Positions 11,331 to 24,700 are shown, counted from the first letter of the stretch. The stretch: 64,000 bases of DNA from Arcuatula senhousia (GCA_963971305.1 OZ020316.1:17874745-17938744); one strand, 5' to 3'. Translations and numbers: made by a program. The notes: generated from the sequence alone by a model not told the origin.

Positions 11331-13006
11331 AAGTTCATTCCCTTAACTAGCAACTGACAATGTGATGAGGGACTGTTGCAGCAAGAAGAAACTAAATCAG
11401 CACATAGGTTCATTAATTAATTTTCTTAGCTGTCTCCCTTTTTTTTCTTTTTATGTGGTGTTCTTCTAACATACTAAGTTTTGTTGAATTCTGTAGTTTC
11501 AGAGAAGTTTAGCTGACAATGTGATAAGTGAAGATTTTCAGCTAATTTCTAAGATTAAAAAGGCCATAACCCTAAAAAATAATTGAGGATAGAAATTCCA
11601 TGGTACTATGCACAACTACATATGGTGTCCTTTATACACACCAAGATTTTTGAATTTGTTTAGAAGTTTCAGAGTTGTGACAGACAGATGGACGGACAGG
11701 ACTAAAACAATAGGTCTTTCCACCAGTTGGAGGAGACATACTGGTAATTAACTTTACCATTCCTTCATGTCCTTTTGGACAGGCAAGTTATAAATATTAC
11801 CCTTTTTGGGTAAGGTGAATGAAAAAAATTACCTTTATGATACACCTTGTCCTTTTGGGTCAGGCAACTTAAAATTACCTTTCCAAACCTAGTCCTTTGG
11901 GTCAGGGAAGCTAAAAATTACCTTTGCCTTACTGATTAATAACATTGCCCATTTGGTTTTGTAATTGAATTGCTTGATCATGTTGGGAAATTTTACAATG
12001 ACGCTTTGAACTCTTTATTCCTGTCTGTGGCCTACCTTTTTATTACCGATAGGTATGCTGTTAGATCATTTCAAGAGAGAAGATAATGTTTTACCAACCA
12101 AGTCTGGTGACCCTGACCCTGGACTTTAACATCAAGTTTTTGAATAACTTATACATGTCTTGATTTAATTTTCTTATCAAGTAGACTTTACATTTATAGT
12201 GTGTACTGAAATGATGTCCTCAAAGGCTGGAGTTGGCTTCCTGTTTGACATGTTCAAGCCTTTAGGTACGAGTTTTTCTCTTTCAATATTTTGTTTTTAA
12301 CCTGCTTGCGACATGTAATTGATTTCAAATGCTGCTAATAAAAGCATTTTGATACACCTTGTGCATGTTTTGTTTATTCAAGACTCATCAGATGTGCTTT
12401 ACCAAAAATATAAAAAAATACCAAACACTTTATGAATATGAAGAGCATATAGACCAATAAACCAAAATATGCCAAACTGGACCCAAAGAACTGAGATCAA
12501 CCTACATTGTATTTTGAAATTTCGACTGACAATTCATTACATGTAGTTTTGATATGTTCTTCAACACAAAGGCCAATGTTAACTGTCTTGGTTCTAAAGT
12601 AAGATTATTAACCTTTGAACCCAAGGTAAAGTTTTTGCAGTGGAAACATGGGTCCTATCTCACTCATGCATCTACATGTGTATATCTAATTTTCTTTTTT
12701 AAGTTTGTAATTGAATCTTCCTTAAGTATTTCTTTAAATACATGTGGATACACTAAACTATTTTGATATGATCATTGTGACCTTGTCAATTACATGTAGA
12801 ATTTCATTCAACTGAATCAGATACAAGACACTCCCAAAGCTAAGGGTTAAAAATGTTAAAACTTCTTTGTTTATGTAAAATTGTAATTATAGAATGGAAC
12901 GGGAACAAGATAAGAATTTATTATTTTTATTATTCATCTCAAATACTGGAATTGTCTGCTTTTAAACAATTATCAATGACTTCCAAATAATGAATAAAAA
13001 TGAGCA
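11331..13006. other. Intergenic, one weak exon-like segment
   Basis: Mostly featureless AT-rich DNA with a small tandem-like patch (ttaccttt ... ccttttgggtcagg, about 11740-11930). The segment 12200-12266 has an acceptor-like ttatag before it and a GTACGAG donor-like end, and reads MMSSKAGVGFLFDMFKPL. I do not recognise the peptide and cannot place neighbouring exons. Confidence 0.3.
12917..12931 (-). terminator. Candidate poly(A) signals of AURKAIP1
   Basis: Two AATAAA hexamers on the minus strand, at 12931-12926 and 12922-12917, lie about 76-90 bp past the AURKAIP1 stop codon, a normal distance. No experimental support. Confidence 0.5.
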
Positions 13007-15073
13007 CTATTTTTCAGGCATTTGTGTTCCAAAAACATCCATCCTAAATCCACCTTTACGTGCTTTCGCTATATCTTCCTTAATCATATTTAAGGGATTG
13101 TAATTTTCAGCTGAAGCATAAATCTCAGCAATTTCAGCAAGAGTCTTTTCTTCCTTCTTCTTCTTCCTTGCAAATTTTATCTTCTTGAAGAGAAAAGACA
13201 ATCTTTTACGGATTTTCAATAATCTATGTCTTCTAACTTTCCGGATTCTTATTTGCAAAATTCTTCTTGTGTGCCTCACTTTTCTCTTTGCTAACATGTC
13301 TGGCTTTGACTTTCCAGGACAGTCTAAATTAATGTCAAGGTTATTGAAGAATTGCATTGTGGGTAAGATAAAATCAATATCTAATTTAGTTGAATCAGGA
13401 CAATCATAAAGTCCGACTGTATTTCTAATGTCTAAAATTTCTTTGTGGGGATTTTTCTTCAAAGGACATTTATAACCTTCAGATGGTTTTTCCATGAGAT
13501 TGAATTGATTGGTATTCACATTGAGTTGAGAGAAATGTTTGGAAATGTCAGGAGTTGTTTCCCTTTGATCATCAGATTTCTGGATAAGAGGAACATGAAA
13601 GGGCTGGTGTATAGATGAACAGTTAGATGATGCTGAAAAAAAAATGTGTCATGTTTAATTATGCACATAAATGTCAGTAACATGTATCAATTCTCTACAT
13701 CAGTTGAAGCAAATGACATGATTTATATATAATATGTTTACACATCAATTTACCAGCCACAATTTAAGGACAGCTTATCTTTTTCTTTTGCAAGCCTGTT
13801 TTGTTGAAGTTTATGTGGTGATGTCATTAAACATGTTAAAATACTATAAATAGCACAGTGTTAATGTTTTAAAGATTTTTTTTGTCTGAATTTGTTTATG
13901 TCACATTTACAAAACATATAAAATACTTATTTCAATAATAAAATGATTTTGTCTTCAGGAATCTTTGACAAAGCTTTCGTTCGTACTTGTCAATTTGATG
14001 TTTTCTGTTCCTTGTTTAAGAATTGGGTCTATCTGTGACTGTTTCAGGACTGAATTTGAATTATATGCATTTAATTTAGACCATGGGCCAATTGCAGAGC
14101 CGCCAGCACCAACTACTGGCCTCCTAGAAGGCTGCATCTTCGCTAGCCAAGGGTTACGATCCGCTATCTCTCATCTTCACCCTTGGCAGATCTAGCAGGT
14201 TTTTTGTAATCTCAACATTTTAATTACCTCCCTTGAAGCAATATCTATTCCAAGTTTAAAAAAATATTTTTATCCAGATAGTTGCAAAAATAGGAGATAT
14301 TTCATTCCATTTACGACAAAAATTTATCTAAAGATAAAATAAAGGAAATTTTGGTAAGATTTGATCAAAACTGCTAATATTTTTTGCAAAAATAATAATT
14401 ATGTATCACCTTTGTAAACCCATATATTTGTTAACAGATTGTTTAAAAATGGAAATGGATCAATTTGATTGGATGCAGCCAACTTTCACTGCATCCAATC
14501 AGATGAGAGAATGTATGACCACAAAAATCCTTCTATATCTGCCAAGGGTGAAGATGAGAGGTAGCGGATCATAACCTTTGGTTAGCAAAGATGAGAAGGC
14601 TGTTGGCGGTAGTCCATTTTGGTTTTTCTGAATTGCTGCTTGATTGTGAGCTGTGTCGGGTACACTTATTCCACATCTCATTATTTTCTATTGTGTGTGT
14701 GACCAACAATAAATGAAAAATTTAAACTATAATAAGATAAACTGTTAAACTGAAATTAGTGATAGGTTTTGTAATAAAATTCATGCTTTCATATTTCAGG
14801 TTTCACAAATGCACTTCCATATATCTTTAAATTGAGGGTACAAAGGTTTTTTTTCCTGGCATAATTAGCACTTAAAAATCTTCACAATTTTGAAGTTACA
14901 AGTTAATTTTTTATGGGTTGAATGTCCTCTCTGTACATTATCAGGCATGTTACTTTTTCCCTTTGCACTAACATTGTAAACTCACCTCCAGACAAATATC
15001 TTAATGGTTTAATACCATATTGCTTTGAAAGTAACTGCCTGGTAAAAATCAACCAGGTCTTACCAAGAGCCAT
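13007..15073 (-). CDS. AURKAIP1: Aurora kinase A-interacting protein 1 / mitochondrial ribosomal protein mS38
   Basis: Two exons on the minus strand. Exon 1, 15073-14986, begins with ATG and encodes an Arg/Lys-containing, Asp/Glu-free N terminus starting MALGKTWLIFTRQLLSKQYG, a good mitochondrial presequence; donor G|GTGAGT. Exon 2, 13632-13007, follows a T-rich tract and cag. The split codon (1+2 bases) keeps the frame, giving 237 aa (human about 199). Residues about 145-190 form the very basic COX24_C/mS38 segment (ILQIRIRKVRRHRLLKIRKR), followed by helical KKIKFARKKKKEE. In the family this helix binds 12S/16S-type rRNA in the small mitoribosomal subunit; the human protein was first described as an Aurora-A regulator. 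The 1.35-kb intron carries a MITE. The next gene upstream, NIP7, is divergent. Confidence 0.88.
14128..14601. mobile_element. Foldback MITE in the AURKAIP1 intron
   Basis: Arms 14128-14191 and 14537-14601 are imperfect inverted repeats of about 64 bp sharing gccaagggtgaagatgagag and gcggatc. The 345-bp AT-rich spacer has no ORF. The same arm sequence forms a near-perfect hairpin at 15343-15430, outside the gene. DNA-element origin is inferred from structure; no clear target duplication was found. Confidence 0.7.
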
Positions 15074-15342
15074 TATTTATCTTTAAGTAGATCTAAAATA
15101 AAATAAGAAAAAAATTAATTACATGTATCGATCATCATGATCATAGCATTCAAAAATACAATAAATACTATAAAAGATAGAATTACCATGTTTCTAAAGT
15201 AAATGTTTCATTTTCATGCATTAATCAACACAAATTGACAATGAGCTTATTCATCATGTTCATAAGCACAAGAATAATTGATTTATACAGAGATTGACAT
15301 GTATGTCATTGCTTTGATACATAAGTGAAGACATCGCTTTGC

Positions 15343-15430
15343 CATCTTCGCTAGCCAAGGGTTACGATCCGCTACCTCTCATCTGTGAAGATGAGAGATA
15401 GCGGATCGTAACCCTTGGCTAGCGAAGATG
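15343..15430. repeat. 88-bp near-perfect hairpin upstream of AURKAIP1
   Basis: Two 42-base arms (15343-15384 and 15389-15430) are reverse complements with a single mismatch, around a 4-base gtga loop. Each arm equals the arm of the intronic MITE at 14128-14601 (cttcgctagccaagggttac). It lies 270 bp upstream of the AURKAIP1 start codon, so it could be in the promoter or 5' UTR. Confidence 0.85.
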
Positions 15431-16384
15431 TCGCTATGCAAAATATCCCTGAAACTCAAAGTGGTTTCAGGAGATCTCATTGATTGGAGTGCTTAAAAGG
15501 TTAACACCTACATGTATGCCATTACACATTTATGTTATATGCCGACTAGAATTTGGATACAAAAACCAATCAATGGAATATACATTGTAATCATGATAAT
15601 GACAGATATGACCAAAATAGATTTGCAAATTGGTGATATCTCACAATATACATGTATCATGCAAATAAACATGATAAATGAGATTCCATAAAAAATAAAC
15701 AATTTGAAAAGCACAACTTTATACTGTAAATCTCAAAAACCATGTAAGATTTTACATGATGTTTTTTTACAGTCATCCTTAAATGTTTTCAGATTTTGAA
15801 TGTGTTAAAATAACTTATATAACATTTGACACTTTAGAGAAGTTTCCAAAGAGCCCATGCTACGCTTGTTTTCATGAAAATACAATATTTTACAAAATTT
15901 TTGTAAAGTTTTCACTTTATCAAAATTGTCACAAAAAGTTAATAATAATATTTCTCATCCAAATTAAATAAAATTTTACACAGATATTCCATATTATTTT
16001 CTCTGTTTAATGCAATTTATTCTTATTAATTCCATATAATTCTCATTGATCAACCAGTGATATTTTCACACATATATTGTATACTGGACAAATTAAGTGA
16101 CAATTTGCAAATCTATTTTGGGAGCAACCATTTGATTTTTATGGGGGGCTATGAATATTTTCTTCATCCTGTCTTTTCATTTTGGGAAAAAGCTAAGTCT
16201 GGATTTTTTTTTGGCACTTGCGCGTACCATTTTTTACATGTATTATAAATATATTTTCAGCCAAAGCTACCATCCTGCCTTTTTTTAATTCAAAGCACTG
16301 TCCTGCCTTTTTAATTCTGGATTTTTGCCATCCTGCCGTTTTATTTCAAATTTCACCATCGCCCCCCCCCCCAATAAAATCAAA
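15431..16384. other. Intergenic, no gene seen
   Basis: AT-rich, with short ORFs only. A C-rich run lies near 16362-16373 and repeated cctgcctttttaatt-like phrases at 16270-16340. No exon evidence. Confidence 0.4.
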
Positions 16385-17889
16385 GGGTTGTATACAGGTA
16401 CAACGAGTTGAACTCGAGAGTAAAATGGAACTCAGAACTATCTAGACCTCTTCTGGAAAAGCAAGGAGTACGCCAGGGGGTGTCTGGTCCCCCTCTGGTT
16501 ACAAAATATTTATAAATTGCCTCCTCAACATATTCCAGATCAGTGGATGTGGGTCTTTTATTGGGTCCATCTTTTGTGGGGTACAAACTGTTGCAGATGA
16601 TGTCTGCTTGGCCGCACCAGATCCACTTCAGCTTCAGGCTATGCTTGATATACAACAAAACTATGCAAGAAGAGAAAGATACTTGGTTAGTGATACCAAA
16701 ACCAACATACTACCAATTAATGCAGAAAACTCAGAAACCAAATCATGGACTCTTAATGAAGGAGTGATACCAACAGTGAGTGATATTGTACACCTGGGAA
16801 TCCATAGAGACAACAGCAGCAAGTTAGGCACAAAACTTATTGCAGATGAGAAGATCTCCATGCTCAGACGGACAGCCTACTCATTGATGGGTGCGGGTCT
16901 ATACGGTCTAAATGGAATATGCCCAGTCGTCTCCATCAGATTGGTAAACACCTCTATTATTCCAAGACTATTATATGGACTAGAAGTGGTGCGTCTCAAA
17001 AGGGCAGATATAGACAAATTAAGCGCAGCACACAAGAACCTGATAAAGCAAATTCAACATTTACCCAGGAGATCGGCAGACGTTGCAGCTTATATTTTAC
17101 TTGGTCAACTCCCAGTTCAAGCAGACCTTCACAGGAAAGACCTATGTACATTCATAAACATTCTACAAGATATGAACTCTATTGAAGCTCAATTAGCATA
17201 CAGGCAACTTTCAATCAAAGATCGTAACTCCAATAGCTGGTTTATAATGGTCCAGAAACTCTTAAAGCAGTATGGTCTTCCATCATCCCACGAATTACTG
17301 GAGTCGCCACCCAGTCCTATTAGCTGGAAAAAGATAGTCAAATCTGCAGTTATCCTCTTCTGGGAATCAAAACTGAGTGATGAAGCAGACAGTAAGACGC
17401 CACTTATCTTTCTCAACACCTCAGATTGGACAGCTGGTCAACCGCATAATGTGTGGTCTAGTACATGTGGAGTCAGATGCTATGGGCGTAACACGAGCTA
17501 TGCTCAAGGTTAAACTCTTAGCGGGAGTGTACAAACTACAGATCAAGAATCTGGCAAGAATTAACCAGGGAGACAGTGTAGTTTGTAAACTTTGTAATGA
17601 GGAGGAAGAGGACCTTGAACATTTTATCGCTAGATGCAAAACTCTATCAGCAACTCGAAACCAATATATCGTAGCATTCAGAGACACACTGACTTCCTAC
17701 AGGATTAATGCTTCAATACACATAATAGGATTGTTTCTTGAATCTTCTGATTATCTCACCAAAGTGATATTGGACTGTACAAACTTTCATATACTTAGGA
17801 TAAAGGACCTGCCACAGAAGCTCGAGACCATCAGTCGTGGACTATGCTTCTCCCTACATGCAGAAAGATCTCGTAGACTCATGAACTGA
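16385..17889 (+). mobile_element. Degenerate non-LTR retrotransposon, reverse transcriptase C-terminal part
   Basis: The reading begins within RT: LLEKQGVRQG near 16450 (the conserved GxxQG turn). A frame change follows, then the catalytic VADDV at about 16590-16604, a thumb region, and a terminal zinc knuckle CKLCNEEEEDLEHFIARC (CX2C, H, X4C) at about 17583-17636, ending TGA at 17889. Frames change near 16500 and near 17470, so no intact protein remains. The 5' part of the element (endonuclease, RT fingers) is absent. It lies between the divergent genes AURKAIP1 and NIP7. Clade not assigned. Confidence 0.8.
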
Positions 17890-17933
17890 TATACATGTAA
17901 TCTAACATGTGGGTGGAAAAAGTTTTTTTTCGT

Positions 17934-18095
17934 GCATCGTGTTGAGCAATTTTTATTTCCCGTTCAGCCGTGCATGGAGGTTCATCGTGCATCGTGTTTC
18001 TCTATTTCATTTTTCGTTCATCGTGATTATGATTTATTTATTGGCCGTTCATCGTGATTGTCATTTTTTATTGCCGTTCATCCGTGCAAGCACCC
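17934..18095 (+). repeat. Short degenerate tandem repeat
   Basis: The phrase gttcatcgtgattgtcattt, or variants of it (cgtgcatcgtg, ccgttcatccgtgc), recurs four to five times, ending in a C-rich stretch. It is not coding. Confidence 0.5.
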
Positions 18096-18722
18096 CCCCT
18101 TTACCACCCCCTAACATGACTCAGGGCATTGTGCAGTTTTTGCAATCTTGACAACCATCCATTTTAGTTTATAAATTCAGAAACTATAACAATATTGAAA
18201 GTGTTCCAAAGAGGATAGTGTATATCCGTTCTCCAATACAGTGGAAGAATATACGGACCTACATGTTCAAGTACAATACAGCCTATTACAGGTCTACGAT
18301 ATAACAGAGCTTTTTTCAATTTTTGGTTGGAAAGCACACTGAAGACCGTAGGTGGTAATTTCGACATTTCAAATCCTTTTTTTCAACTTTGAAATGTAAA
18401 TCACCGTAAGTGAATGCAATTACTACATGTAGCTGCATAGTATCACCTGGTATACTCTTAGATCGAGAAAATAATGTTGACCTTCAATTTTCAATGGACG
18501 CTGACATCTTGGATTTTTTAGGTTTGCCTAAATTAATGTTTCTTTTAATTTTATGATTTAATTTTTACTCTAATAAAAACATATAAATCGATAACCATAT
18601 ACGGGAAATAGATATAGAAAATATATTTTTGTGTATGAATTAAAAACATACCAAACAATATCATACATTTCGTATTCATACATAAAAATATTGTTTTCTC
18701 TCTTTTAGTACACCCCTTCATA

Positions 18723-18730
18723 ACCGGAAG
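18723..18730 (+). promoter_or_regulatory. ETS/GABP-type motif ACCGGAAG upstream of NIP7
   Basis: ACCGGAAG lies 50 bp before the NIP7 start codon. ETS-family sites of this form are common in TATA-less promoters of ribosome-biogenesis genes. No TATA box is evident. This is a motif match only. Confidence 0.4.
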
Positions 18731-18779
18731 CACATGTCTTTATTTACAAACTTGTCAACATCAGATGTGAACTCCTACC

Positions 18780-21700
18780 ATGCGCCCTCTAACAGAAGAA
18801 GAAACGAAGACATTCTTTGAGAAACTATCAAAATAGTAAGTATAATGTTTCAATTTTCCTTGAAACTGTTATACGCCATGGGCATGCATGACCAACTATG
18901 TATGTATGTATTTGTGAAGGTAGTGTACATGTACATATACTATCATAAATATACCCCACCTTATCTTTTTACTAAACAGGTTGGGTGTAATAGCTCATTT
19001 GCGCTATATAGCTCATTTGATGGTATTTAGTATCAAATGGACTATTTATTTCATGAAGTAAAAAAAATATTTTTAGATTTTCAATTTTTAGGCAAGCGCC
19101 AGCGAAGCCTTACGGAGTCTATAGAGTAGTGATGATTTTCGCGTTTTTTTTCTGTCTAGACGGAGTGATTTTCCTGCATCCAGACTGGAATAAAATGCTT
19201 TATTTTCTATACTACTTTTCAATATTTGTTAACATGATATACACTTCTATACAGTGTTCTCCCCAGAAAATTTTGATAGCACTGTGGTAACGCGTGGTGA
19301 GAATTTCGAACATGGGATTTTCCGTGGCGTTATTTCATGGAATTTCAAATATCAATATAATCTAAGATATAATTTATTTATTTGTATCTGTTTGTTTTAA
19401 TAAATGTATAATAAAAACTATTCTGTAGCTATTTAAAAATAAAATCCTCTTAGCTTTACATTCTAAAACTGTGTGTGAGTATTTGAACCTTGTTGAAGAA
19501 TCAATTGACTTTCCCAGGAGATTACATTCAGTTTTGCTTCATTTCAGCATTCTAATGATCATCATTACAATCCTAATGAGACCATAGATACATTTATTAA
19601 TTTTATGGCACATTTTATCAATACTTAATAATTGATCAGATGTTTGAAGAAGTGTAGTCTTTAAAATAAACTTCCAAAAAAGATTATTGTTTTTAAAAGA
19701 AAAATAAAACTGGCTTTTGATAAACTTAAATAATAATTTATAATTGCAAGTAGAACTTATTTTGGTATAAATATGGGTTATGAGCTTCAAAAATGCAAAT
19801 AAATAATTTTTAGGGGAAGTAACTCTGTACCTATATGGTCATGAATAAATATTTCTAAAAAATCGATTTTTTTTGTGGCTTTCAATCTACAAATCTAGTC
19901 TTAAAACAAGAATATATTACAAAATTCAAACAGTTCTAATCATAAGGATAGTTAATTGTGACATTTAAATTATTACACAAGATTTTGCAATGGGATAAGA
20001 GATTAACTCATGATTGATTGCCGACGGCAAAATCCTTTGAAGTCTCGATGTTCTTCACCTGTAACTGGCCTGGCTTGGGGGCTAATTATGACAAGTTTAT
20101 GGCTTCCTTTGTTAATTACCCGAGTTAATCCCTTAAATAAACAGTTTAACAATCAAGGCAAGTGAAGAAGTGATGAAAACCAAATGAGATTTTAAAAATG
20201 TTGGACAAAAAACTAAAATTGAAGAAAAACGATAGCACCGCGGCAATACCTGATAGCACCGCGGTAACATTAATAGCACCGCGGCCCAAAATTATAGCAC
20301 CGCGGGCCCACGGTGCTATAATTGCCTGGGGAGAACACTGCTATAAATCTCAATTTTATTGGCATTTTATATGACCAGCACAAGTTTTATTTATTCCTTT
20401 GCATCTTTCATGACGAACTTTTTAGTTAAAGGCGATATAATATACATTATGTATTCATCTTTTACTTGATTGGTTCGTATAAATATTTCTCTCATTTGAT
20501 TGGTCAATGCATGGATTCAGATTCTAGCTTCACCATTCGTAAAATCAGTACAAAATACACATCATTGGGACGAGTGCATTTTAATCGAAGGGGTGTTTCA
20601 ATCGATACCGTTTTTACACGATACCTGTCTTGTGTGTGCAATTGTGTTCATTAACTTTAAATTTGAGGGCACCAAAATTAATAATTCGCAAACATTTTGA
20701 ACAATATACTTTAACAGAGAATAAATCTATTATAGTTCTTATATATTTCGCTTGCCTTTAAACGCTTTAGCGCTTTGATTTGTTTGAGTGTCGCATAAAT
20801 GTATATATTTCTGATCATTTATTGTAAAGAAACATGGTAGTTATTTCAATAGGTGTTTCTTTGACATAGTCATGGAAATTTGCAAATTTTTGTAGTATCA
20901 ATCAGGAAAACCATAAATATTTCAGACCATCTTCTTTCACAAAAATGTTGCTCATAACATGAACATATGCGACAATGCAACAAAAAATTAAAATCTTTTT
21001 TCTTCATGAAAATTATAGTTCATTTGATACTAATTACCATCAAATGAGCTATATAGCGCAAATGAGCTATTACACCCAACCTGCTAAACAGCAAAAAAAC
21101 ATGATTGGTTGACTTTTTGCATCTGGCTTGAGCTAAAGGACACTACAGATTCCCAGGAAGCTGCTAACTTCACATTCGAATTATCTAGAATAAAGTTAAA
21201 AATTATACTTCAAATTGGAGGATCAATATCAAATGTCCAAGATAAAGACATACTGGAGACACCTGAAGACTTTTGCAAAACTTCGAGACGTGAAGACTTC
21301 AATTTTCTTGGTGAGCTTGTGTTGGACATGTGTGTGAAGTGATTTCAGTGATTCCAAAAGTATTTTTCTCTTGTACTGGACATGTCATTGCAATGGAAAA
21401 GTCAAAAAAGCAAATTTTTACCAGATTTTGGAATGACTGTGATTTCAATTTTTCATCAAGGGCGTTGTTTTGTACATGGGTTTAGTCTTTAGACATAAAG
21501 ACACACAAAAGACATTTGTTTACAAAATATTAGACTTTTCTACCATTGAAGACAAGATAGATAAGATTATGCTTATTTTGTCATTAAAAGGAGTATAGGG
21601 GCCTGTTTTGGGCTTAAAATTTTTTTTTTGAACACTGTTGTCAGATACTGATAGGCTATGCTTATTTTGTAATTTAAAGGAGTAGGGGTGATAAGGCCTG

Positions 21701-24700
21701 TTTTTGGCCTAAAATTTAACCCAAATCTCAACCTTTGAATACTGTTGTCATATGCTGATAAAACATTTACAAGATGTCCAAAAAATGAGAAACTAAATAT
21801 ATTTTTGAAGTTATAAATGATTGATGAAATGAAACTGACCTTTATTCAGAAAATTGCCAATTTACATCAATTTTCAGTATTTTTAAGATACAATGTATCT
21901 AGGCATACAAGAAACGACTAAATATTTTTTACAGAATGTTAATATGGCTTACATGTATATAAACCTTCTCTAAAAGTATGAACTTGTTTCTCCTGGGCCA
22001 CCGATGTTTTCTGGTTCAAGATATTCCTTAAAAACGACCAAAATTTCTCATTTTTTGTTATAATTTGCTAAAATCACTAGAATTATGACGTCATTATGAT
22101 ACATTGTATTTGGACGTGTTTTCCTTTAAAGCAGAGTTAATACTATATTCTGGCCAGAAATGGACACATTTGCATAACCTTCATATTTTTAGGCTAAAGT
22201 ATGGCCTTATCGCCGCTATTCTTTTAGTTGAAAAATGAGACAATAATTACTAAGATTAGTCTCCACAATAAATCCAAAATAACAGTGTCTCAGCTCTAAT
22301 TCATAAATTCAGATTCCGCCTGTTGAAATAGGCACTTGCATTACAAGCGAGTTAACTTTTTCATTATGAATCTTACATATGAAATATATACATCGTTGCA
22401 AAGAGTATATTTTGCTGCTCTGTTTAGACTATTTTTCTTTTCATTTTTATCACACATTTTTCGAAAGGAACAGTTTAAAGTTTATCGTACATTTTATTCC
22501 AAATTCAAACTTAGATATAGACCTCTTGGAAATCTAATACATTTCATATCAAATCTTACCTTATAGTATCTTATTTAGTACTGTTTAATAGCAAATTGAT
22601 TCGAGAATATTCTGGTGAAATTTGAAGGTAATTTGATAAATTCAGGTAAACTAATTAACAGTTTGAAATTGGTCAATTTCCTGTTTTAACAGGACGCCCG
22701 CTGGCCAATAACTCTCGATAAGGAAATTTGTTTATTGTGACAAATATCAGTCTGTTTGCATGGTGTTTGATTTTTTATTTTTCCCCATCCTTCAGATTTT
22801 ATTGAATTACAAACAAAATAAAAAATAAAACGCTTCGAAAATGATATCAAAGAATGTATGAGAAATTCAGCTATTTAAAGATACTTTTATATTTGAATTT
22901 GCTGTAGAAACACCAAAGTTTAATCGAGAGGATCCTAGATCTTCACAAGAACGACACTGTTATTTTCAGCCATTTCAAATGTTTAATAGGATGATTTGAT
23001 TCTCTTCGTTATGATTTTCTCAGTTGAAAATGAATCACAATTCCTACTGAAATGTCCTCTTTTGAAAACATTAGAAAAGATGTTATGAAATATATTAAAA
23101 ATTATCCAAATTTATTATATATGAAAGAAGATCTATTTATATGGAATGTGAATAACTACATACTATTCAAATAACCTATATTCATTGTATTATCCCCCTT
23201 TGACCATTGACCTTTTCCTTATTTCTGTACTATATTGATATAGTATTTGCTCCACTTAATTGTTCTGCAATGTTTTGTCTCATGTAATTTTAAATGTTAT
23301 GCCGTAAATGGGCCCTTTTATCTAATTGGAAAATAAAAATATTGTATTGTAATAATGTATAGTGGTAAATGCCAAGGTTGTTGAACCACTTAAATCCTAC
23401 AAATGTATTTGTGGTTGAAAATTTAATAAATATAGCTTCTACAACACGATCAAGATGATTATGGAATTTCTAACATCGAGGGAAATAAATTTGATTATTT
23501 TAATGAGGAGGATTGCAGAGCAATTAAAATATCAAATTTATTTTACAAGATGTTAGAAATTCCATAACAACCGAGACTAAAGTTGTAGAAGGTTTTTCTC
23601 TAATGTCTACAGGTGAAAAAATTGCAAAAAGTTTGATCATCAATTGCATGCGTAATTATGCTGAGAACAAAATTTTCTCTAGAGGTGAGAAATATTTTTC
23701 CACAACTGGTTGAGAGGTTGCAATTGATAAATGGGATGAAATTAGAAAAAACAAAATTCCATCTCTCTCTCTTAACATTATTTGTTAGGAAGTTTTCAAC
23801 AAAAGTGGTCCTTAGGAAGAATAAAAAATGTTTCTATGTTTTAGAGCATAACAAATATTAACCTCTGTGCTATTCATGTAAGCTGTAGAGTTTTATCTTA
23901 TTTTTTTTTCTAGTATTGGAGAAAACATCAAACTACTTCTAGACAGACCTGATGGGACATATTGTTTCAGATTACATAAAGACAGAGTTTTCTATGTCAG
24001 GTATTTGTAACATCAATATAATTGAACTATAAGCATTTTAGTGCATCTTTTCCACATTTGTCCTTAATTTCTGATGCCTGAATTTATGGAGATCTAGAAT
24101 TTTCCCAAGGATTTTCCCATAGGAATCTAGAATTTTCCAGATAGATTTTATCTTTTAACTGGTTTTCTTAAATCTCGATGAAATTTAGAATGTTCGCAAT
24201 GGCAGAAGTCAGGGAGAAAAAAAGTTGAAAATCACTTGTTCAAGTGATTTTTTAAGTTTAAATTTCATAAAATCACTGAATATTTCAACTGCCAAATATT
24301 TTGATTAGGATAAAAAAATTCACTCAAAATGAACAGTGTACATCTAACATGTCTAAAGAAAAGTGCTAGTTTCTTCTTATTTCTAACTCTCCTTGAGGAA
24401 AATCGGGCCATTAACAAGCTTCTCGGACATTTCCGTCTATCAGATGCCACTCTTGTTGCCTCTGTCCATGGGCTGAATCCAAGTTCTTTCCTTCTTTTTT
24501 TTACACTATCTTTATAGTTGTTTTTGAGTAAATCATGAAATAATCACTGTTCAAAGTGATTTTGTATCCTTTAAGAAATCACTTATAATAAATAAGTAAT
24601 TTTTGTGTTCTTAAAAAGGGAGAAACTCTTAGCAATTCATTCTCAGTTGAGTGATTCTAAAAAAATCACTTTTTGGAGTTCTTTCAGTAGAAGGCATGAC

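Larger units (their letters stand above)
18977..21083. mobile_element. 2.1-kb inverted-repeat element in NIP7 intron 1
   Basis: 68-bp arms at 18977-19044 and 21016-21083 match inversely at 66 of 68 positions. They start CAGGTTGGGTG and end CACCCAACCTG, and CTAAA flanks both sides as a possible 5-bp target duplication. CAG...CTG ends are typical of hAT-type elements, some of which make 5-bp duplications. No transposase reading frame remains. The interior contains another inverted-repeat element (19254-20341) and a dispersed sequence also found at 32777-33076. Confidence 0.75.

Noticed and set aside
13185..13409. Plus-strand ORF opposite AURKAIP1 exon 2
   Set aside because: Shadow of the minus-strand coding exon, which has a spliced presequence and the mS38 motif.
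20466..20700. Paired ORFs repeated at 32780-32995
   Set aside because: The two loci are copies of a dispersed repeat; codon reading is not preserved (an indel shifts it), so no gene is implied.
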